Shown here piece by piece: positions 53,943-63,746 of a DNA stretch of 64,000 nucleotides. Every line of letters begins with the position of its first letter. Position 1 is the stretch's first letter. This stretch comes from Empedobacter tilapiae (GTDB taxonomy: Bacteria > Bacteroidota > Bacteroidia > Flavobacteriales > Weeksellaceae), in contig NZ_SRPE01000011.1 in the NCBI RefSeq assembly GCF_004785645.1, positions 1-64,000 on the forward strand. The letters run 5' to 3'. A program made the position numbers and the translations under genes. Below the pieces are notes generated by a model. The model ran no database searches. It saw only the letters and a list, made by a program, of their open reading frames with translations, and was not told where the DNA came from.

Positions 53943-54908
53943 TTATGCGTTTTTTAGTTGTACTTGTTCTTGTTGTCTTTGTTTTCTTTTCTCATGATAA
54001 GCTGTCGCAGCTTCTCTTACCCAAGCTCCTTCGTTATGAGCATCGCGTCGTGCATCTAAACGTTGTTTATTACATTTACCGTTTCCTTTCACTACATTCC
54101 AGAATTCTTCCCAATCAATTTCTCCAAATTCATAATGTCCAGTTTCTTCATTCCATTTTAAATCTGGATCAGGAATTGTTAATCCTAAATATTCAGCTTG
54201 AGGTATAGATATATCAACAAAACGTTGACGTAATTCGTCATTCGAGAAACGTTTGATTCTCCATTTCATTGATAATTCAGAGTTAGATGAATCTTCGTCT
54301 TTTGGTCCAAACATCATTAATGTTGGCCACCACCAACGATTCATTGCGTCTTGTAACATTGCTTTTTGCTCTGGAGATCCTTTAGAAAGAACAACTAAAG
54401 CTTCGTATCCTTGTCTTTGGTGGAATGATTCTTCTTTACATACTCTTACCATTGCACGCGCATAAGGTCCATATGAAGTACGACACAATGGAACTTGATT
54501 TAGAATAGCAGCACCATCCACTAACCAACCAACTATTCCAATATCAGCCCAAGTTAAGGTTGGATAATTAAAAATACTTGAATATTTTGCTTTTCCTGAA
54601 TGTAAATCATTTAACATCTCAATACGCGAAACTCCTAAAGTTTCAGCTGCACAATAAAGATACAATCCATGTCCTCCTTCATCTTGAACTTTAGCTAACA
54701 AAATTTTCTTTCTATTTAAAGAAGGAGCTCTCGTTAACCAATTTGCTTCTGGTAACATTCCTACTATTTCAGAGTGGGCATGTTGAGAAATTTGTCTAAT
54801 TAATGTTTTTCGGTATGCATCAGGCATCCAATCTTTTGGTTCGATACGAACCTCATTTTCAATCTTATCATCAAAGACTTCTTGAAAATTAATTTCTTTT
54901 GCACTCAT
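53943..54908 (-). CDS. paaA: PaaA: phenylacetyl-CoA 1,2-epoxidase catalytic diiron subunit
   Basis: 321 residues. Two ExxH iron-binding motifs of the diiron site are visible: E77-G-G-H80 in [11 protein letters not shown] and E160-S-F-H163 in [12 protein letters not shown]. The active site introduces oxygen into the ring of phenylacetyl-CoA. Follows paaE by 22 nt. Confidence 0.95.
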   Translation of the reverse strand: MSAKEINFQEVFDDKIENEVRIEPKDWMPDAYRKTLIRQISQHAHSEIVGMLPEANWLTRAPSLNRKKILLAKVQDEGGHGLYLYCAAETLGVSRIEMLNDLHSGKAKYSSIFNYPTLTWADIGIVGWLVDGAAILNQVPLCRTSYGPYARAMVRVCKEESFHQRQGYEALVVLSKGSPEQKAMLQDAMNRWWWPTLMMFGPKDEDSSNSELSMKWRIKRFSNDELRQRFVDISIPQAEYLGLTIPDPDLKWNEETGHYEFGEIDWEEFWNVVKGNGKCNKQRLDARRDAHNEGAWVREAATAYHEKRKQRQQEQVQLKNA

Positions 54909-54930
54909 TTAACTTGTTTTTTTACAGTTT

Positions 54931-56013
54931 TTACTTGGCATCAAAATCTACTACAACTTCTTCAGATCTAGGATGTGATTGGCAAGCCAATACAAAACCT
55001 CTTTCTATTTCATCTGGTTCTAGTGAATAATTGATATCCATTTCTACTTCACCTTTTAACACCTTACATTTGCATGTGGCACAAACACCACCTTTACAAG
55101 CATAAGGCAAATCGGCACCGTTTTGCAAAGCCGCATCCAAGATTGTATCTCCATTATAGCCTAAATCGATTTGAAGAGAAGTTGCATCCAATTGGATTGT
55201 CACCTTACTAATAGTATCATCAGATTTAATAGCTGCATTTTGACGTTCAACCTTTTTAGCTTCTGCTGTTTCACTAAAGAATAATTCGAAGTGTAATTTT
55301 TTCGAATCTACTCCAGCTTCAATAAAAGCTTCACGACTACTTAAAATCATTTCTTCCGGTCCGCATAGAAAAACTTCTCCAACTTGTTTTGGATCGATAA
55401 TATTCTCCAAGAAATATTGGATTTTTTCTTTATCAATACGTCCACTTAAAATTTCAGCATCTGCCGTTTCACGACTCAAAATATTGTACACACTCAAACG
55501 TTCCATGTATGTATTTTTCATTGCTTCAATTTCTTCTTTGAAGATAATAGATCCTTTATTACGGTTTCCGTATAACAGTACAAATTGACTGTTAGGCTCT
55601 GCTTTAAGTACTGTTTTTACAATCGAAAGTACAGGTGTAATTCCAGATCCGGCTACAATACCTACATATATTTTTTTATTGTTTTCATCTAATTCTGTAA
55701 AGAAATTTCCTTGAGGAGTCATTACTTCTAAGATATCTCCAGCTTTCACTAGATCATTCATATAAGTAGAAAAAATCCCATCCTCTATCTTCTTTACAGC
55801 AACTCTTAACTCATTATCCAATGGACTTGAGCATATTGAATATGAACGTCTAATCTCTTCATTGTTATGAAAATTTTTAAACGTTAAATATTGCCCATGT
55901 TTGAATTTAAATTCATTATTTAATTCTTCCGGCACATCAAATGTAACTGAAACACAATCTGCTGTTTCTCTTTTTACATTTTTAACTCGTAAAGGGTGAA
56001 AATTTATTGCCAT
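54931..56013 (-). CDS. paaE: PaaE: epoxidase NAD(P)H reductase
   Basis: 360 residues. N-terminal ferredoxin reductase domain (FAD-binding RRSYSICSSP, NAD-binding GSGITPVLSIV) and a C-terminal plant-type [2Fe-2S] domain with CKGGVCATCKC and a later Cys in VLACQSHP. It passes electrons from NAD(P)H to PaaA. 1 nt from the TetR gene. Confidence 0.94.
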   Translation of the reverse strand: MAINFHPLRVKNVKRETADCVSVTFDVPEELNNEFKFKHGQYLTFKNFHNNEEIRRSYSICSSPLDNELRVAVKKIEDGIFSTYMNDLVKAGDILEVMTPQGNFFTELDENNKKIYVGIVAGSGITPVLSIVKTVLKAEPNSQFVLLYGNRNKGSIIFKEEIEAMKNTYMERLSVYNILSRETADAEILSGRIDKEKIQYFLENIIDPKQVGEVFLCGPEEMILSSREAFIEAGVDSKKLHFELFFSETAEAKKVERQNAAIKSDDTISKVTIQLDATSLQIDLGYNGDTILDAALQNGADLPYACKGGVCATCKCKVLKGEVEMDINYSLEPDEIERGFVLACQSHPRSEEVVVDFDAK

Positions 56014-56014
56014 A

Positions 56015-56587
56015 TTATTTTTGAAATCCGTTAATTAATAGTGTCATCAAATCATCTTCTAGTTGTTCTGGAGAAATCTCTCTCCCTGGTTTATACCACA
56101 ATTCTATCCAACGTAATGATGATAATAAAGTAAATAGAGCAACTGATACATTTAAATCTTTGAATTCTCCAGCTACAATTCCTGCTTTTATTAGATTTGC
56201 GATTCTTTTTTCATAACCTTTACGGATTGTTTTATACAATTCCTTCTTAGTTTCTGATAGATTCTTCCAATCATTATTTGCTACAGAGACTTCATTTGGC
56301 TCATTAATAATCATTCGAACGTGCAGCTGAATAAGTTCTCTTAATTTTTGTATATTAGATTCTTTCGTATCCTCTATTGTACTTATATGAGAAACATATT
56401 GGTTTGCAACTTTAAAACATATCTCTTCTAAAATTTCGTCTTTAGATCGAATATGATTATATAAACTTGCAGCTTCCATTCCAACTTTTTCTGCTAATTC
56501 TCGCATCGATGTTGCTGAATAACCTTTTTGCTTAAAAATTATAGCAGCTTCTTTAATAATCAGTTCTTTTTTACTTTGTTTAGGCAT
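56015..56587 (-). CDS. TetR family regulator, PaaR-like
   Basis: 190 residues. N-terminal helix-turn-helix TSMRELAEKVGMEAASLYNH typical of TetR; the C-terminal part is a helical ligand domain. It is encoded between paaK and paaE inside the operon, as PaaR-type repressors of some bacteria are, and probably senses phenylacetyl-CoA. A 16-bp palindrome near the paaK promoter is a candidate operator. Confidence 0.85.
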   Translation of the reverse strand: MPKQSKKELIIKEAAIIFKQKGYSATSMRELAEKVGMEAASLYNHIRSKDEILEEICFKVANQYVSHISTIEDTKESNIQKLRELIQLHVRMIINEPNEVSVANNDWKNLSETKKELYKTIRKGYEKRIANLIKAGIVAGEFKDLNVSVALFTLLSSLRWIELWYKPGREISPEQLEDDLMTLLINGFQK

Positions 56588-56592
56588 CTTTT

Positions 56593-57930
56593 TTAGTCAT
56601 GTCTATGATCAACAATACGGTTTAATTTTCCTCCTTCACTTTTTGGAAGACCGTCTGCTTGATATAATTTGACATTCATACCTAATCCAATATTATCTCT
56701 AATTTTCTTTTGAATATTTGAAATTAAATGATCTATATCAGCATTTGCCTCTGCACACAAATTATCACAAGCTATTCCTTTTTCAAGGAAATAAGTTGGA
56801 TTAATCTCAAATCCGACTTCCACGGCATCCATATTTTTCGGTTTTGTCAAAACTACTTGATAATTTGGAGATAATTGTGGAAATTCTGGAATAAAATCAG
56901 CAATTTGTGTATGAAAGAAGTTTACACCACGTATAATCATCATATCATCAGCTCGTCCAATGATTGGTCCCATTTTAATATGAGTTCTCTTTCCAGAGTG
57001 TTCATAAGTTAAAGTAGTGATATCACCAGTCCAATAACGAACCAATGGTAACGCTTCTTTTGTTAAAGTTGTTATTACTAACACACCGGGTTGTCCGTAT
57101 GGTACAGGCTCACCTGTTTTTTCATCTACTATTTCTGGAAAGAAATGATCTTCCCAAATATATGACCCTGTTCCTTGTTCTTCAAAATCTTCATTTGAAA
57201 CTCCAGGACCAATAATTTCACTTAATCCATAAATATTTGATGCTTTAATATTTAAATTACTTTCCACTTCTTGACGCAATGCTTCCGACCAAGGCTCAGA
57301 TCCTAAAATGGCAAATTTTAAATTAAAATCATCTAAAGACTCACCTCTTTTTCTTATCTCTTCTGCTACAGTTAGAGCGTACGAAGGTGTTGCACAAATT
57401 GCATCAGCTTGAAAGTCTTTTAAAAGCATAATCTGCTTTTCAGTATTACCTCCTGAAATAGGAACTACTGTCATTCCTAATTTTTCCGCTCCATAGTGTA
57501 ATCCTAACCCTCCTGTAAATAAACCATAACCATATGCATTCTGCAATGTCATTCCTGGTTCACATCCTGAAGCAGCTAAAGATCTTGCTACAACTTCTGA
57601 AAATAAATTAATATCATTTCTTGTGTAACCTACAACAGTTGGTTTTCCTGTTGTACCACTTGAACAATGTAATCTTATTACATCACTTTTTGACTCTGCA
57701 AATAATCCAAATGGATAATTTTCTCTTAAATGCGTTTTTTTAGTAAAAGGTAATTTGTTTAGATCTTCTACGCTTTTAATATCCTCTGGTTTTACGCCTG
57801 CCTTATCAAAAGCATCTTTATAAAACGGTACTTTCGCATACACTTTTTGCAGCATTTTTTGTAGTCTCTCACTTTGAAGCACGCGCAATTTGTCAATTGG
57901 CATTTGCTCAATATCAGGATTAAATATCAT
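56593..57930 (-). CDS. paaK: PaaK: phenylacetate-CoA ligase
   Basis: 445 residues. The adenylate-forming P-loop LHCSSGTTGKPTVVGYT is at 88-104, the GLSEIIGPGVS block and the RADDMMIIRGVN end are as in PaaK. Uses ATP to make phenylacetyl-CoA, the first step of the pathway. First gene of the operon. The promoter and candidate operator lie at 57962-58003. Confidence 0.94.
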   Translation of the reverse strand: MIFNPDIEQMPIDKLRVLQSERLQKMLQKVYAKVPFYKDAFDKAGVKPEDIKSVEDLNKLPFTKKTHLRENYPFGLFAESKSDVIRLHCSSGTTGKPTVVGYTRNDINLFSEVVARSLAASGCEPGMTLQNAYGYGLFTGGLGLHYGAEKLGMTVVPISGGNTEKQIMLLKDFQADAICATPSYALTVAEEIRKRGESLDDFNLKFAILGSEPWSEALRQEVESNLNIKASNIYGLSEIIGPGVSNEDFEEQGTGSYIWEDHFFPEIVDEKTGEPVPYGQPGVLVITTLTKEALPLVRYWTGDITTLTYEHSGKRTHIKMGPIIGRADDMMIIRGVNFFHTQIADFIPEFPQLSPNYQVVLTKPKNMDAVEVGFEINPTYFLEKGIACDNLCAEANADIDHLISNIQKKIRDNIGLGMNVKLYQADGLPKSEGGKLNRIVDHRHD

Positions 57931-57961
57931 AACTTTTGCAGATTTTGATTTTTGATTATAA

Positions 57962-57969
57962 CAAATATA
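57962..57969 (-). promoter_or_regulatory. Promoter -7 box (TATATTTG) of paaK
   Basis: On the minus strand TATATTTG fits TAnnTTTG exactly, 31 nt upstream of the paaK ATG. The palindrome at 57988-58003 sits where the -33 element would be. Confidence 0.6.
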
Positions 57970-57987
57970 ATTAAAAAAAATAAAAAA

Positions 57988-58003
57988 ACTAACGTTTGTT
58001 AGT
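57988..58003. promoter_or_regulatory. Candidate TetR/PaaR operator upstream of paaK
   Basis: ACTAACGTTTGTTAGT, 6-nt arms around a 4-nt centre, extended by flanking A and T runs. It overlaps the expected -33 region, so a bound repressor would block RNA polymerase. Similar to the 61418-61433 site. The same hairpin could also terminate the E1 gene, which stops at 58047. Confidence 0.6.
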
Positions 58004-58046
58004 TTTTTTGGTGTAAAATGTACAATTATTATTAATCACCATCTCT

Positions 58047-60101
58047 TTAATAGGTTAAAACACTATTAATCAATGCTTTTAATTTTTCTGAATTAGGTAA
58101 CATTTCTGCTTCTAAAGTGGAATTTAATGGAATTGCTGGCATATCCTGTGCTCCTAACACACGAATTGGCGCATCTAAGTACTCAAAACACTCTTCATTA
58201 ATTAAGCCTGCAACACTCTGTGCAAAAGAGTTCTGCTTCGCTTCTTCTGTCAAAACAATACAACGATTGTGTTTTTTTACACTATTAAAGATTGTTTCTT
58301 TATCTAACGGAACTAATGTTCTTAAATCGATAATTTCGACTTGATTAGGAAAATCCTTAGCCGCTTGCTTCGCCCAATACACACCCATTCCATAAGTAAT
58401 AATCGTTACAGAATTATGATTTTGAGAAGATTCAACCATTAAAACTTCACGTGCTTTACCAAAAGGCAATACATAATCTTCATCTGGCTCAACTGTCGCC
58501 GCATCTTCTGTTCCTTTTATTTTACTCCAGTACAAACCTTTGTGTTCTAACATCACCACAGGATTTGGATCATAATAAGCTGCTTTCATCAAACCTTTTA
58601 AATCTGCTCCAGTAGATGGATAAGCAATTTTGATTCCTTTAATATTCGTCAAAACACTCTCAACCGAACTAGAATGATAAGGACCTCCGCTTCCGTACGC
58701 ACCAATTGGCACACGTAAAATCATCGAAACTGGCCATTTACCATTTGATAAATAATTAGAACGTGCCACTTCTGTAAATAATTGATTAAGACCTGGCCAA
58801 ATATAATCGGCAAATTGCACCTCAACTATTGGTTTTAAACCTACTGCAGACATTCCAACTGTAGATCCGATTATAAATGCTTCTTGAATTGGTGTATTAA
58901 ATACACGATTTTTGCCATATTGTTTTGCTAAAGTTGCTGCTTCACGAAAAACTCCTCCTAAACGCAACCCAACATCTTGTCCATATAATAAAGCTTCTGG
59001 ATGTTCAGCCATCAATTCACGAATCGCAAACAATGCAGAATCTACCATCACTGTTTTTTCTTTTCCTTTTGGAGAACGATTTCCTTTTTCTTCAGTAATC
59101 GGTGTTGGCGCAAAAACATGCGTATATAAATCTTCAGAACGAGGATCTTCTGCTTTTAACGCTTCTTGATATTCAGCCTGAACTTGTTCTTTTATCTTAT
59201 TCTCAATTTCGATTAAATCATTTTCTTCGAAACCTTCATTTAATAATGTATTCTTTAATTTATCGTAAGGATCACGAGATTGCGCTTCTTCCAAATCATC
59301 TCTGTACCATTCTTTGCGAACACCAGATGTATGATGATTCAATAAAGGAACTTTTGCATGAACCAAAATCGGACGACGTTCTGTGCGAATAATTTCAATT
59401 GCACGTTGAATAGTTTCATAAGAAGCTAAAAAATCCGTTCCATCAACCACAAAAACTTCCAAACCATTGAAACCTTTTGCATAATGAGCGATATCTTGTG
59501 CACGAATTTCATCCGCCGAAGCAGAAATATCCCATTCATTATCTTGAACCAAATATAAAATCGGTAATTGTTTCAAAGCTGCCATTTGGAAAGCTTCCGC
59601 CACTTCGCCTTCTGTACAAGACGCATCTCCTAACGAGCAAACTGCGATTGGCTTCACTTCTTCGTCACAAAGACCTTCTAACTCTTTGTATTGCATTCCC
59701 ATCGCAATTCCTGTTGTTGGAATTGCTTGCATTCCTGTCGCACTACTCTGATGTGGAATTTTCGGCATATTATCACGGCGCAAACTTGGATGAGAATAAT
59801 AAGTTCTTCCTCCTGAAAAAATATCGTCGCGTTTTGCTAACAATTGCAACATCAATTCATAAGGTGTAATTCCTATCGATAGTAACATTGCATCGTCTCG
59901 GTAATATGCGCTTAAATAATCTTGTGGTAATAATTGTAATCCTGTTGCAATTTGAATTGCTTCGTGTCCACGCGCTGTTGCATGCACGTATTTACTTGTT
60001 ACAGATTTATTTTCTTCGTATAATTCGGTTAAAGATTTTGCTGTAACCAATAATTTATATGCTTGTTTAAGTAATGTTGTTGTTGATAATGTGGTTTCCA
60101 T
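58047..60101 (-). CDS. 2-oxoacid dehydrogenase E1, fused alpha and beta subunits
   Basis: 684 residues. The alpha half (to about 335) has the thiamine-diphosphate motif GDASCTEGE (158-166) with the distal QDNEW (186-190). The beta half (from about 345) has YGQDVGLRLGGVF and EAFIIGSTVGMSAVG as in pyruvate/branched-chain E1 beta. Such fused E1 proteins are common in Bacteroidota. Located downstream of E2 (5 nt) and upstream of paaK. The 2-oxoacid is not fixed by sequence: branched-chain is the default, but an aromatic substrate is suggested by context. No E3 gene is in the window. Confidence 0.88.
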   Translation of the reverse strand: METTLSTTTLLKQAYKLLVTAKSLTELYEENKSVTSKYVHATARGHEAIQIATGLQLLPQDYLSAYYRDDAMLLSIGITPYELMLQLLAKRDDIFSGGRTYYSHPSLRRDNMPKIPHQSSATGMQAIPTTGIAMGMQYKELEGLCDEEVKPIAVCSLGDASCTEGEVAEAFQMAALKQLPILYLVQDNEWDISASADEIRAQDIAHYAKGFNGLEVFVVDGTDFLASYETIQRAIEIIRTERRPILVHAKVPLLNHHTSGVRKEWYRDDLEEAQSRDPYDKLKNTLLNEGFEENDLIEIENKIKEQVQAEYQEALKAEDPRSEDLYTHVFAPTPITEEKGNRSPKGKEKTVMVDSALFAIRELMAEHPEALLYGQDVGLRLGGVFREAATLAKQYGKNRVFNTPIQEAFIIGSTVGMSAVGLKPIVEVQFADYIWPGLNQLFTEVARSNYLSNGKWPVSMILRVPIGAYGSGGPYHSSSVESVLTNIKGIKIAYPSTGADLKGLMKAAYYDPNPVVMLEHKGLYWSKIKGTEDAATVEPDEDYVLPFGKAREVLMVESSQNHNSVTIITYGMGVYWAKQAAKDFPNQVEIIDLRTLVPLDKETIFNSVKKHNRCIVLTEEAKQNSFAQSVAGLINEECFEYLDAPIRVLGAQDMPAIPLNSTLEAEMLPNSEKLKALINSVLTY

Positions 60102-60106
60102 TTTAA

Positions 60107-61366
60107 TTAAATTTGTGTATTAACATCCCAATTCTCCATATAATCTGAAATTCGTTTCAAGAAAACTCCTCCCAAAGACCCGTCTATCACACGATGATCA
60201 AACGAAAGTGACAAATACATAAATTGTCTTGCTACGATAATATCTCCAAATTCAGTTTCCAAAACTGCTGGTTTTTTCTTGATTACACCAGTCGCTAAAA
60301 TTGCCACTTCGGGTTGATTAATAATTGGCGTTCCCATCAAATTACCGAAAGTTCCCACATTACTTATTGTGAACGTTCCACCACGAACATCATCTGGAGA
60401 AAGTTTATTATTTCTTGCTTTATCTACAATTGAATTTACACCTTTTGCTAAACCTTCTAAATTCAATTCATTGGCTTGACGAATTACAGGCACAATCAAA
60501 TTATTATTTGGTAAAGCAGTTGCTATCCCAATATTTATCTCATTGTGTTTGATAATTTTAGTCTCAGTATCATCAACTGATACATTAATCATTGGGAAAT
60601 CTTTAATTGCACGAACAACACAATCTACAATTAACGGCGTAAAAGTTAATTTTTGTTTGTATTTTCCTTCAAAAGCAGCTTTATTTTGTTCGCGCCATTT
60701 CACAAAATTCGTAACATCAGGTTCTACATAAGCAGTCACATGAGGCGAGGTTTGTTTACTTTTCTTCATGTGTTTCGAAATCAATTGACGCATTTTATCC
60801 ATCTCAATGATTTCATCTTTAGCTCCAAAAGAAGAACTTGAAACTATATTATTTTCAGTTAAAGTATCACTTAAGTTATCATTCGTAAATGATTTATTTT
60901 GAATATAATTCAACACATCATTCTTAGAAATTCGACCATCACGACCAGAACCTTTTATTTGTGAAATATCAGTTGATTGAAGGTTTTCTTTTTGTATGAT
61001 ACTTTTTACTAAAGGTGATAAAAATTGATTTGTATCGATTGAATTTACAGTTTGCGAAGTAGTGACATTTTCAATCTTTTTTTCTTCAATATTTTCAGTT
61101 TTTTGAGCTGAATGTTGTTGATTTTCTGAAGGCTCAATTAAAGCGAAAACTTCTCCTATTTTTATTTCATCTCCTTCATTAAATCTAAACTCAATAATCT
61201 TTCCAGCAATTGTAGAAGGCACATCAGAATCTACTTTATCCGTCGAAACTTCGGCAATTACCTCATCCTCTTGAATGAAATCACCAACGTTTTTTGTAAA
61301 ACGAACCAATTGTACAGACTCAACACTTTCTCCCAATTTTGGAATTGTTACTTCTATATTCTTCAT
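60107..61366 (-). CDS. 2-oxoacid dehydrogenase E2 (dihydrolipoamide acyltransferase)
   Basis: 419 residues. One lipoyl domain (about 1-80) with lipoyl lysine K44 in STDKVDSD, a Pro/Glu linker, an E1/E3-binding domain (about 112-150, SPLVKSIIQ ... GSGRDGRISKNDV), then the catalytic core ending in FDHRVIDG (H391, D395). Transfers the acyl group from lipoate to CoA. It is the first gene of the E2-E1 unit and has a candidate TetR operator upstream. Confidence 0.9.
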   Translation of the reverse strand: MKNIEVTIPKLGESVESVQLVRFTKNVGDFIQEDEVIAEVSTDKVDSDVPSTIAGKIIEFRFNEGDEIKIGEVFALIEPSENQQHSAQKTENIEEKKIENVTTSQTVNSIDTNQFLSPLVKSIIQKENLQSTDISQIKGSGRDGRISKNDVLNYIQNKSFTNDNLSDTLTENNIVSSSSFGAKDEIIEMDKMRQLISKHMKKSKQTSPHVTAYVEPDVTNFVKWREQNKAAFEGKYKQKLTFTPLIVDCVVRAIKDFPMINVSVDDTETKIIKHNEINIGIATALPNNNLIVPVIRQANELNLEGLAKGVNSIVDKARNNKLSPDDVRGGTFTISNVGTFGNLMGTPIINQPEVAILATGVIKKKPAVLETEFGDIIVARQFMYLSLSFDHRVIDGSLGGVFLKRISDYMENWDVNTQI

Positions 61367-61417
61367 TTTATTTTTTTGCAGTTTTTTGAGCGTTGAAGAT
61401 AATGAATTTTTATAAAA

Positions 61418-61433
61418 ACTAATGAATGTTAGT
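61418..61433. promoter_or_regulatory. Candidate TetR/PaaR operator upstream of the E2-E1 operon
   Basis: ACTAATGAATGTTAGT shares the ACTAA-N5-GTTAGT form with the paaK site and lies at a comparable distance (about 16 nt) from a -7-like TATCTTCA. It overlaps a longer inverted repeat (61415-61453, arms AAAACTAATGAAT and ATTCATTAGTTTT) that could instead be the terminator of the PAP2 gene. Confidence 0.5.
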
Positions 61434-61503
61434 TAAAATATTCATTAGTTTTTAACTTTTTAATGTAGCTATTACATTATCAACGATAAAAAACTCAATT
61501 ATA

Positions 61504-62322
61504 TTAAAACCTCATCACCAAACCAACTCCCGCTTGATTATTTTGATAAACAGGGAAAACCATTGTCGCTATTTTTGATTCTTTATTCTTTGGGGAAAAC
61601 CAATTGTTAATCGTAGGAAATAGCCAATATGCCAATTCCGTCGATAAAATTCCTATTCCCGCTCCTGCAACAACATCTCCAACCCAATGACGATTATTGA
61701 TAACACGATAAACACCTGTAAAAGCAGCCAAAGGACACCCAGCCAAACTCAACCAAAAATTAGAATCTTGGTATTCTCGAAACATAAATTGAGCCGTAGA
61801 AAACGCGTTCGCAGTATGTCCAGAAGGAAAAGAAAGATTATTTGTACCATCGGGTCTTTCCTCTTGTACAGTGTGTTTTAATCCCATCACCAAACCTGTA
61901 TTGATTATTTGAGATGTTGCAAAAATTATTGTACGATCTCGTAAATCATGTTTCCCTTGAACGCCAGCTAAATTCAATCCATAGACCGCTGCTGCAGGTA
62001 AATATTGTGTATAATTATCAAATTTATTTCCTTTTGTTTTATCTTCTAAAATTTCGTTTTGAGTAGATTTATTCAAATTATCCAACGCTGGAATTGCTAA
62101 ACTCAAACTTCCATACGTAATTAAAGTCGCAGGAATAATTAACTTTTTAGCATTAAAATGATAAACTTTATCTTCGGGATTAAATGTTTGCTTTGGAATA
62201 GAATCAAGTTGAATTGAATCCGTTTTAGTTTGCTGAATCGTATCTTGTGCATTTCCTTTTATCGAAAACATTGAAAGTAATACATAATTCATTAGTATCG
62301 TTTTTGTTTTAATTTGGTTCAT
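61504..62322 (-). CDS. PAP2 family phosphatase with signal peptide
   Basis: About 272 residues from ATG 62322 (MNQIKTKTILMNYV), which starts a signal ending near GNAQ; an ATG at 62346 is also possible. The three PAP2 catalytic motifs are present: KHTVQEERPDG, SFPSGHTAN and YRVINNRHWVGDV. It dephosphorylates lipid phosphates, probably in the envelope. No clear pathway link to its neighbours. Confidence 0.85.
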   Translation of the reverse strand: MNQIKTKTILMNYVLLSMFSIKGNAQDTIQQTKTDSIQLDSIPKQTFNPEDKVYHFNAKKLIIPATLITYGSLSLAIPALDNLNKSTQNEILEDKTKGNKFDNYTQYLPAAAVYGLNLAGVQGKHDLRDRTIIFATSQIINTGLVMGLKHTVQEERPDGTNNLSFPSGHTANAFSTAQFMFREYQDSNFWLSLAGCPLAAFTGVYRVINNRHWVGDVVAGAGIGILSTELAYWLFPTINNWFSPKNKESKIATMVFPVYQNNQAGVGLVMRF

Positions 62323-62390
62323 TTTCACATTCATTTTATTGAACAAATGTATTTGAAACCTCCTTACACAAAACTTAAGATTTGATTAAG

Positions 62391-62423
62391 AAAAAAGCCA
62401 TTAGAAATAATCCAATGGCTTTT
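62391..62423 (-). terminator. Terminator after hpd
   Basis: On the minus strand, stem AAAAGCCATT/AATGGCTTTT with an 11-nt loop and a T-run (TTTTTTCTT), just past the stop at 62437. Confidence 0.8.
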
Positions 62424-62436
62424 AAAAAATATTTAT

Positions 62437-63567
62437 TTATAAATTTCCTCGACGTTCTTGCTCTCTTTCTAATGCTTCGAACAATGCTTTGAAATTCCCT
62501 GCCCCAAACGATTGTGCTCCATGACGCTCGATAATTTCATAGAATAATGTTGGACGGTCTTCAACTGGTTTTGTAAAAATTTGTAACAAATAACCTTCTT
62601 CATCACAATCAACCAAAATTCCTAAATCTTGTAACTTCTTGATATCCTCATCAATTTCACCCACACGTTCTGGAATCATATCGTAATAAGCCTCTGGTGG
62701 CGCAGATAAAAACTCAACTCCGCGAGATTTAAGTTCTGTCACAGTTTTTACAATATCCTTAGTTGCAACTGCAATATGTTGCACACCTTCTCCTTCGTAA
62801 AAATCTAAATATTCCTCAACTTGAGATTTCTTTTGACCTTCTGCAGGCTCATTAATTGGAAATTTTGAATAACCATTCCCGTTACTCATCACTTTCGACA
62901 TTAATGCCGAATATTCTGTATTAATTTGTTTATCATCAAACGATAAAATATTTACAAATCCCATTACATCCTGATACCAAGCTACACACTCATTCATACG
63001 ATTCCAACCTACATTACCAACGCAATGATCCACATACAATAAACCACAATCTGTTGGTTGATATGTTGATTCAGATTTCACATAACCGGGCATAAAAGGA
63101 CCTTCATAATTTTTACGCTCAATAAACATATGAATCGTTTCACCATATGTATAAATTCCAGACATTTTTACTTCACCAAACTCATCTGTAATCGTAGTTG
63201 GCTCCATATATGGTTTCCCTCCACGTTTCGTTGTTTGTTCAAAAGCATCGTACGCATCGTCCACCCAAAGTGCCAAAATTTTAACTCCATCACCATGTTT
63301 CATTGCATGTTGACAAATTGGAGAATCTGATTTTAAACCAGAAGTTAAAACTAAACGAATCTTTCCTTGTTGTAAAACATAAGAAGCTCTATCTCTCACT
63401 CCTGTTTCTGGGCCAGCATATGCAACTTCCTGAAACCCAAAAGCTGTTTTGTAATAATGTGCAGATTGTTTTGCATTACCAACATAAAACTCGATATAAT
63501 CTGTTCCATTTATTGGAAGAAAATCTTGTGCTAATGCTATTTTTTCTGCAAATGTTTGTGTACTCAT
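62437..63567 (-). CDS. hpd: 4-hydroxyphenylpyruvate dioxygenase
   Basis: 376 residues, two VOC domains. The Fe(II) ligands lie in the second half: H181 in LYVDHCVGNV, H264 in GVQHIAVAT and E344 in LFYEIIERHG, and the tail QSFGAGNF is characteristic. Turns 4-hydroxyphenylpyruvate into homogentisate in tyrosine breakdown. Downstream of hmgA on the same strand, with a repeat-rich 180-nt gap. Confidence 0.95.
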   Translation of the reverse strand: MSTQTFAEKIALAQDFLPINGTDYIEFYVGNAKQSAHYYKTAFGFQEVAYAGPETGVRDRASYVLQQGKIRLVLTSGLKSDSPICQHAMKHGDGVKILALWVDDAYDAFEQTTKRGGKPYMEPTTITDEFGEVKMSGIYTYGETIHMFIERKNYEGPFMPGYVKSESTYQPTDCGLLYVDHCVGNVGWNRMNECVAWYQDVMGFVNILSFDDKQINTEYSALMSKVMSNGNGYSKFPINEPAEGQKKSQVEEYLDFYEGEGVQHIAVATKDIVKTVTELKSRGVEFLSAPPEAYYDMIPERVGEIDEDIKKLQDLGILVDCDEEGYLLQIFTKPVEDRPTLFYEIIERHGAQSFGAGNFKALFEALEREQERRGNL

Positions 63568-63637
63568 TTTTATTGTGTTTTTATTTTTATGTATTATGTA
63601 AAAAGTAAAATGTATTAAGTTTTACTATAATTATTTA

Positions 63638-63732
<95 letters not shown>

Positions 63733-63746
63733 AAAATTAAAATCTC

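Noticed and set aside
57982-58009. Hairpin read only as a terminator of the E1 gene
   Set aside because: It could well work as one, but its palindrome is shared with the upstream region of the E2-E1 operon and overlaps the paaK -33 region, so an operator role is reported as well, with the ambiguity stated.
58047-61366. Pyruvate dehydrogenase as the function of the E1/E2 genes
   Set aside because: Bacteroidota pyruvate complexes usually have separate E1 alpha and beta genes; the fused E1 form and the aromatic neighbours fit a branched-chain or aryl 2-oxoacid complex better. Not proven.
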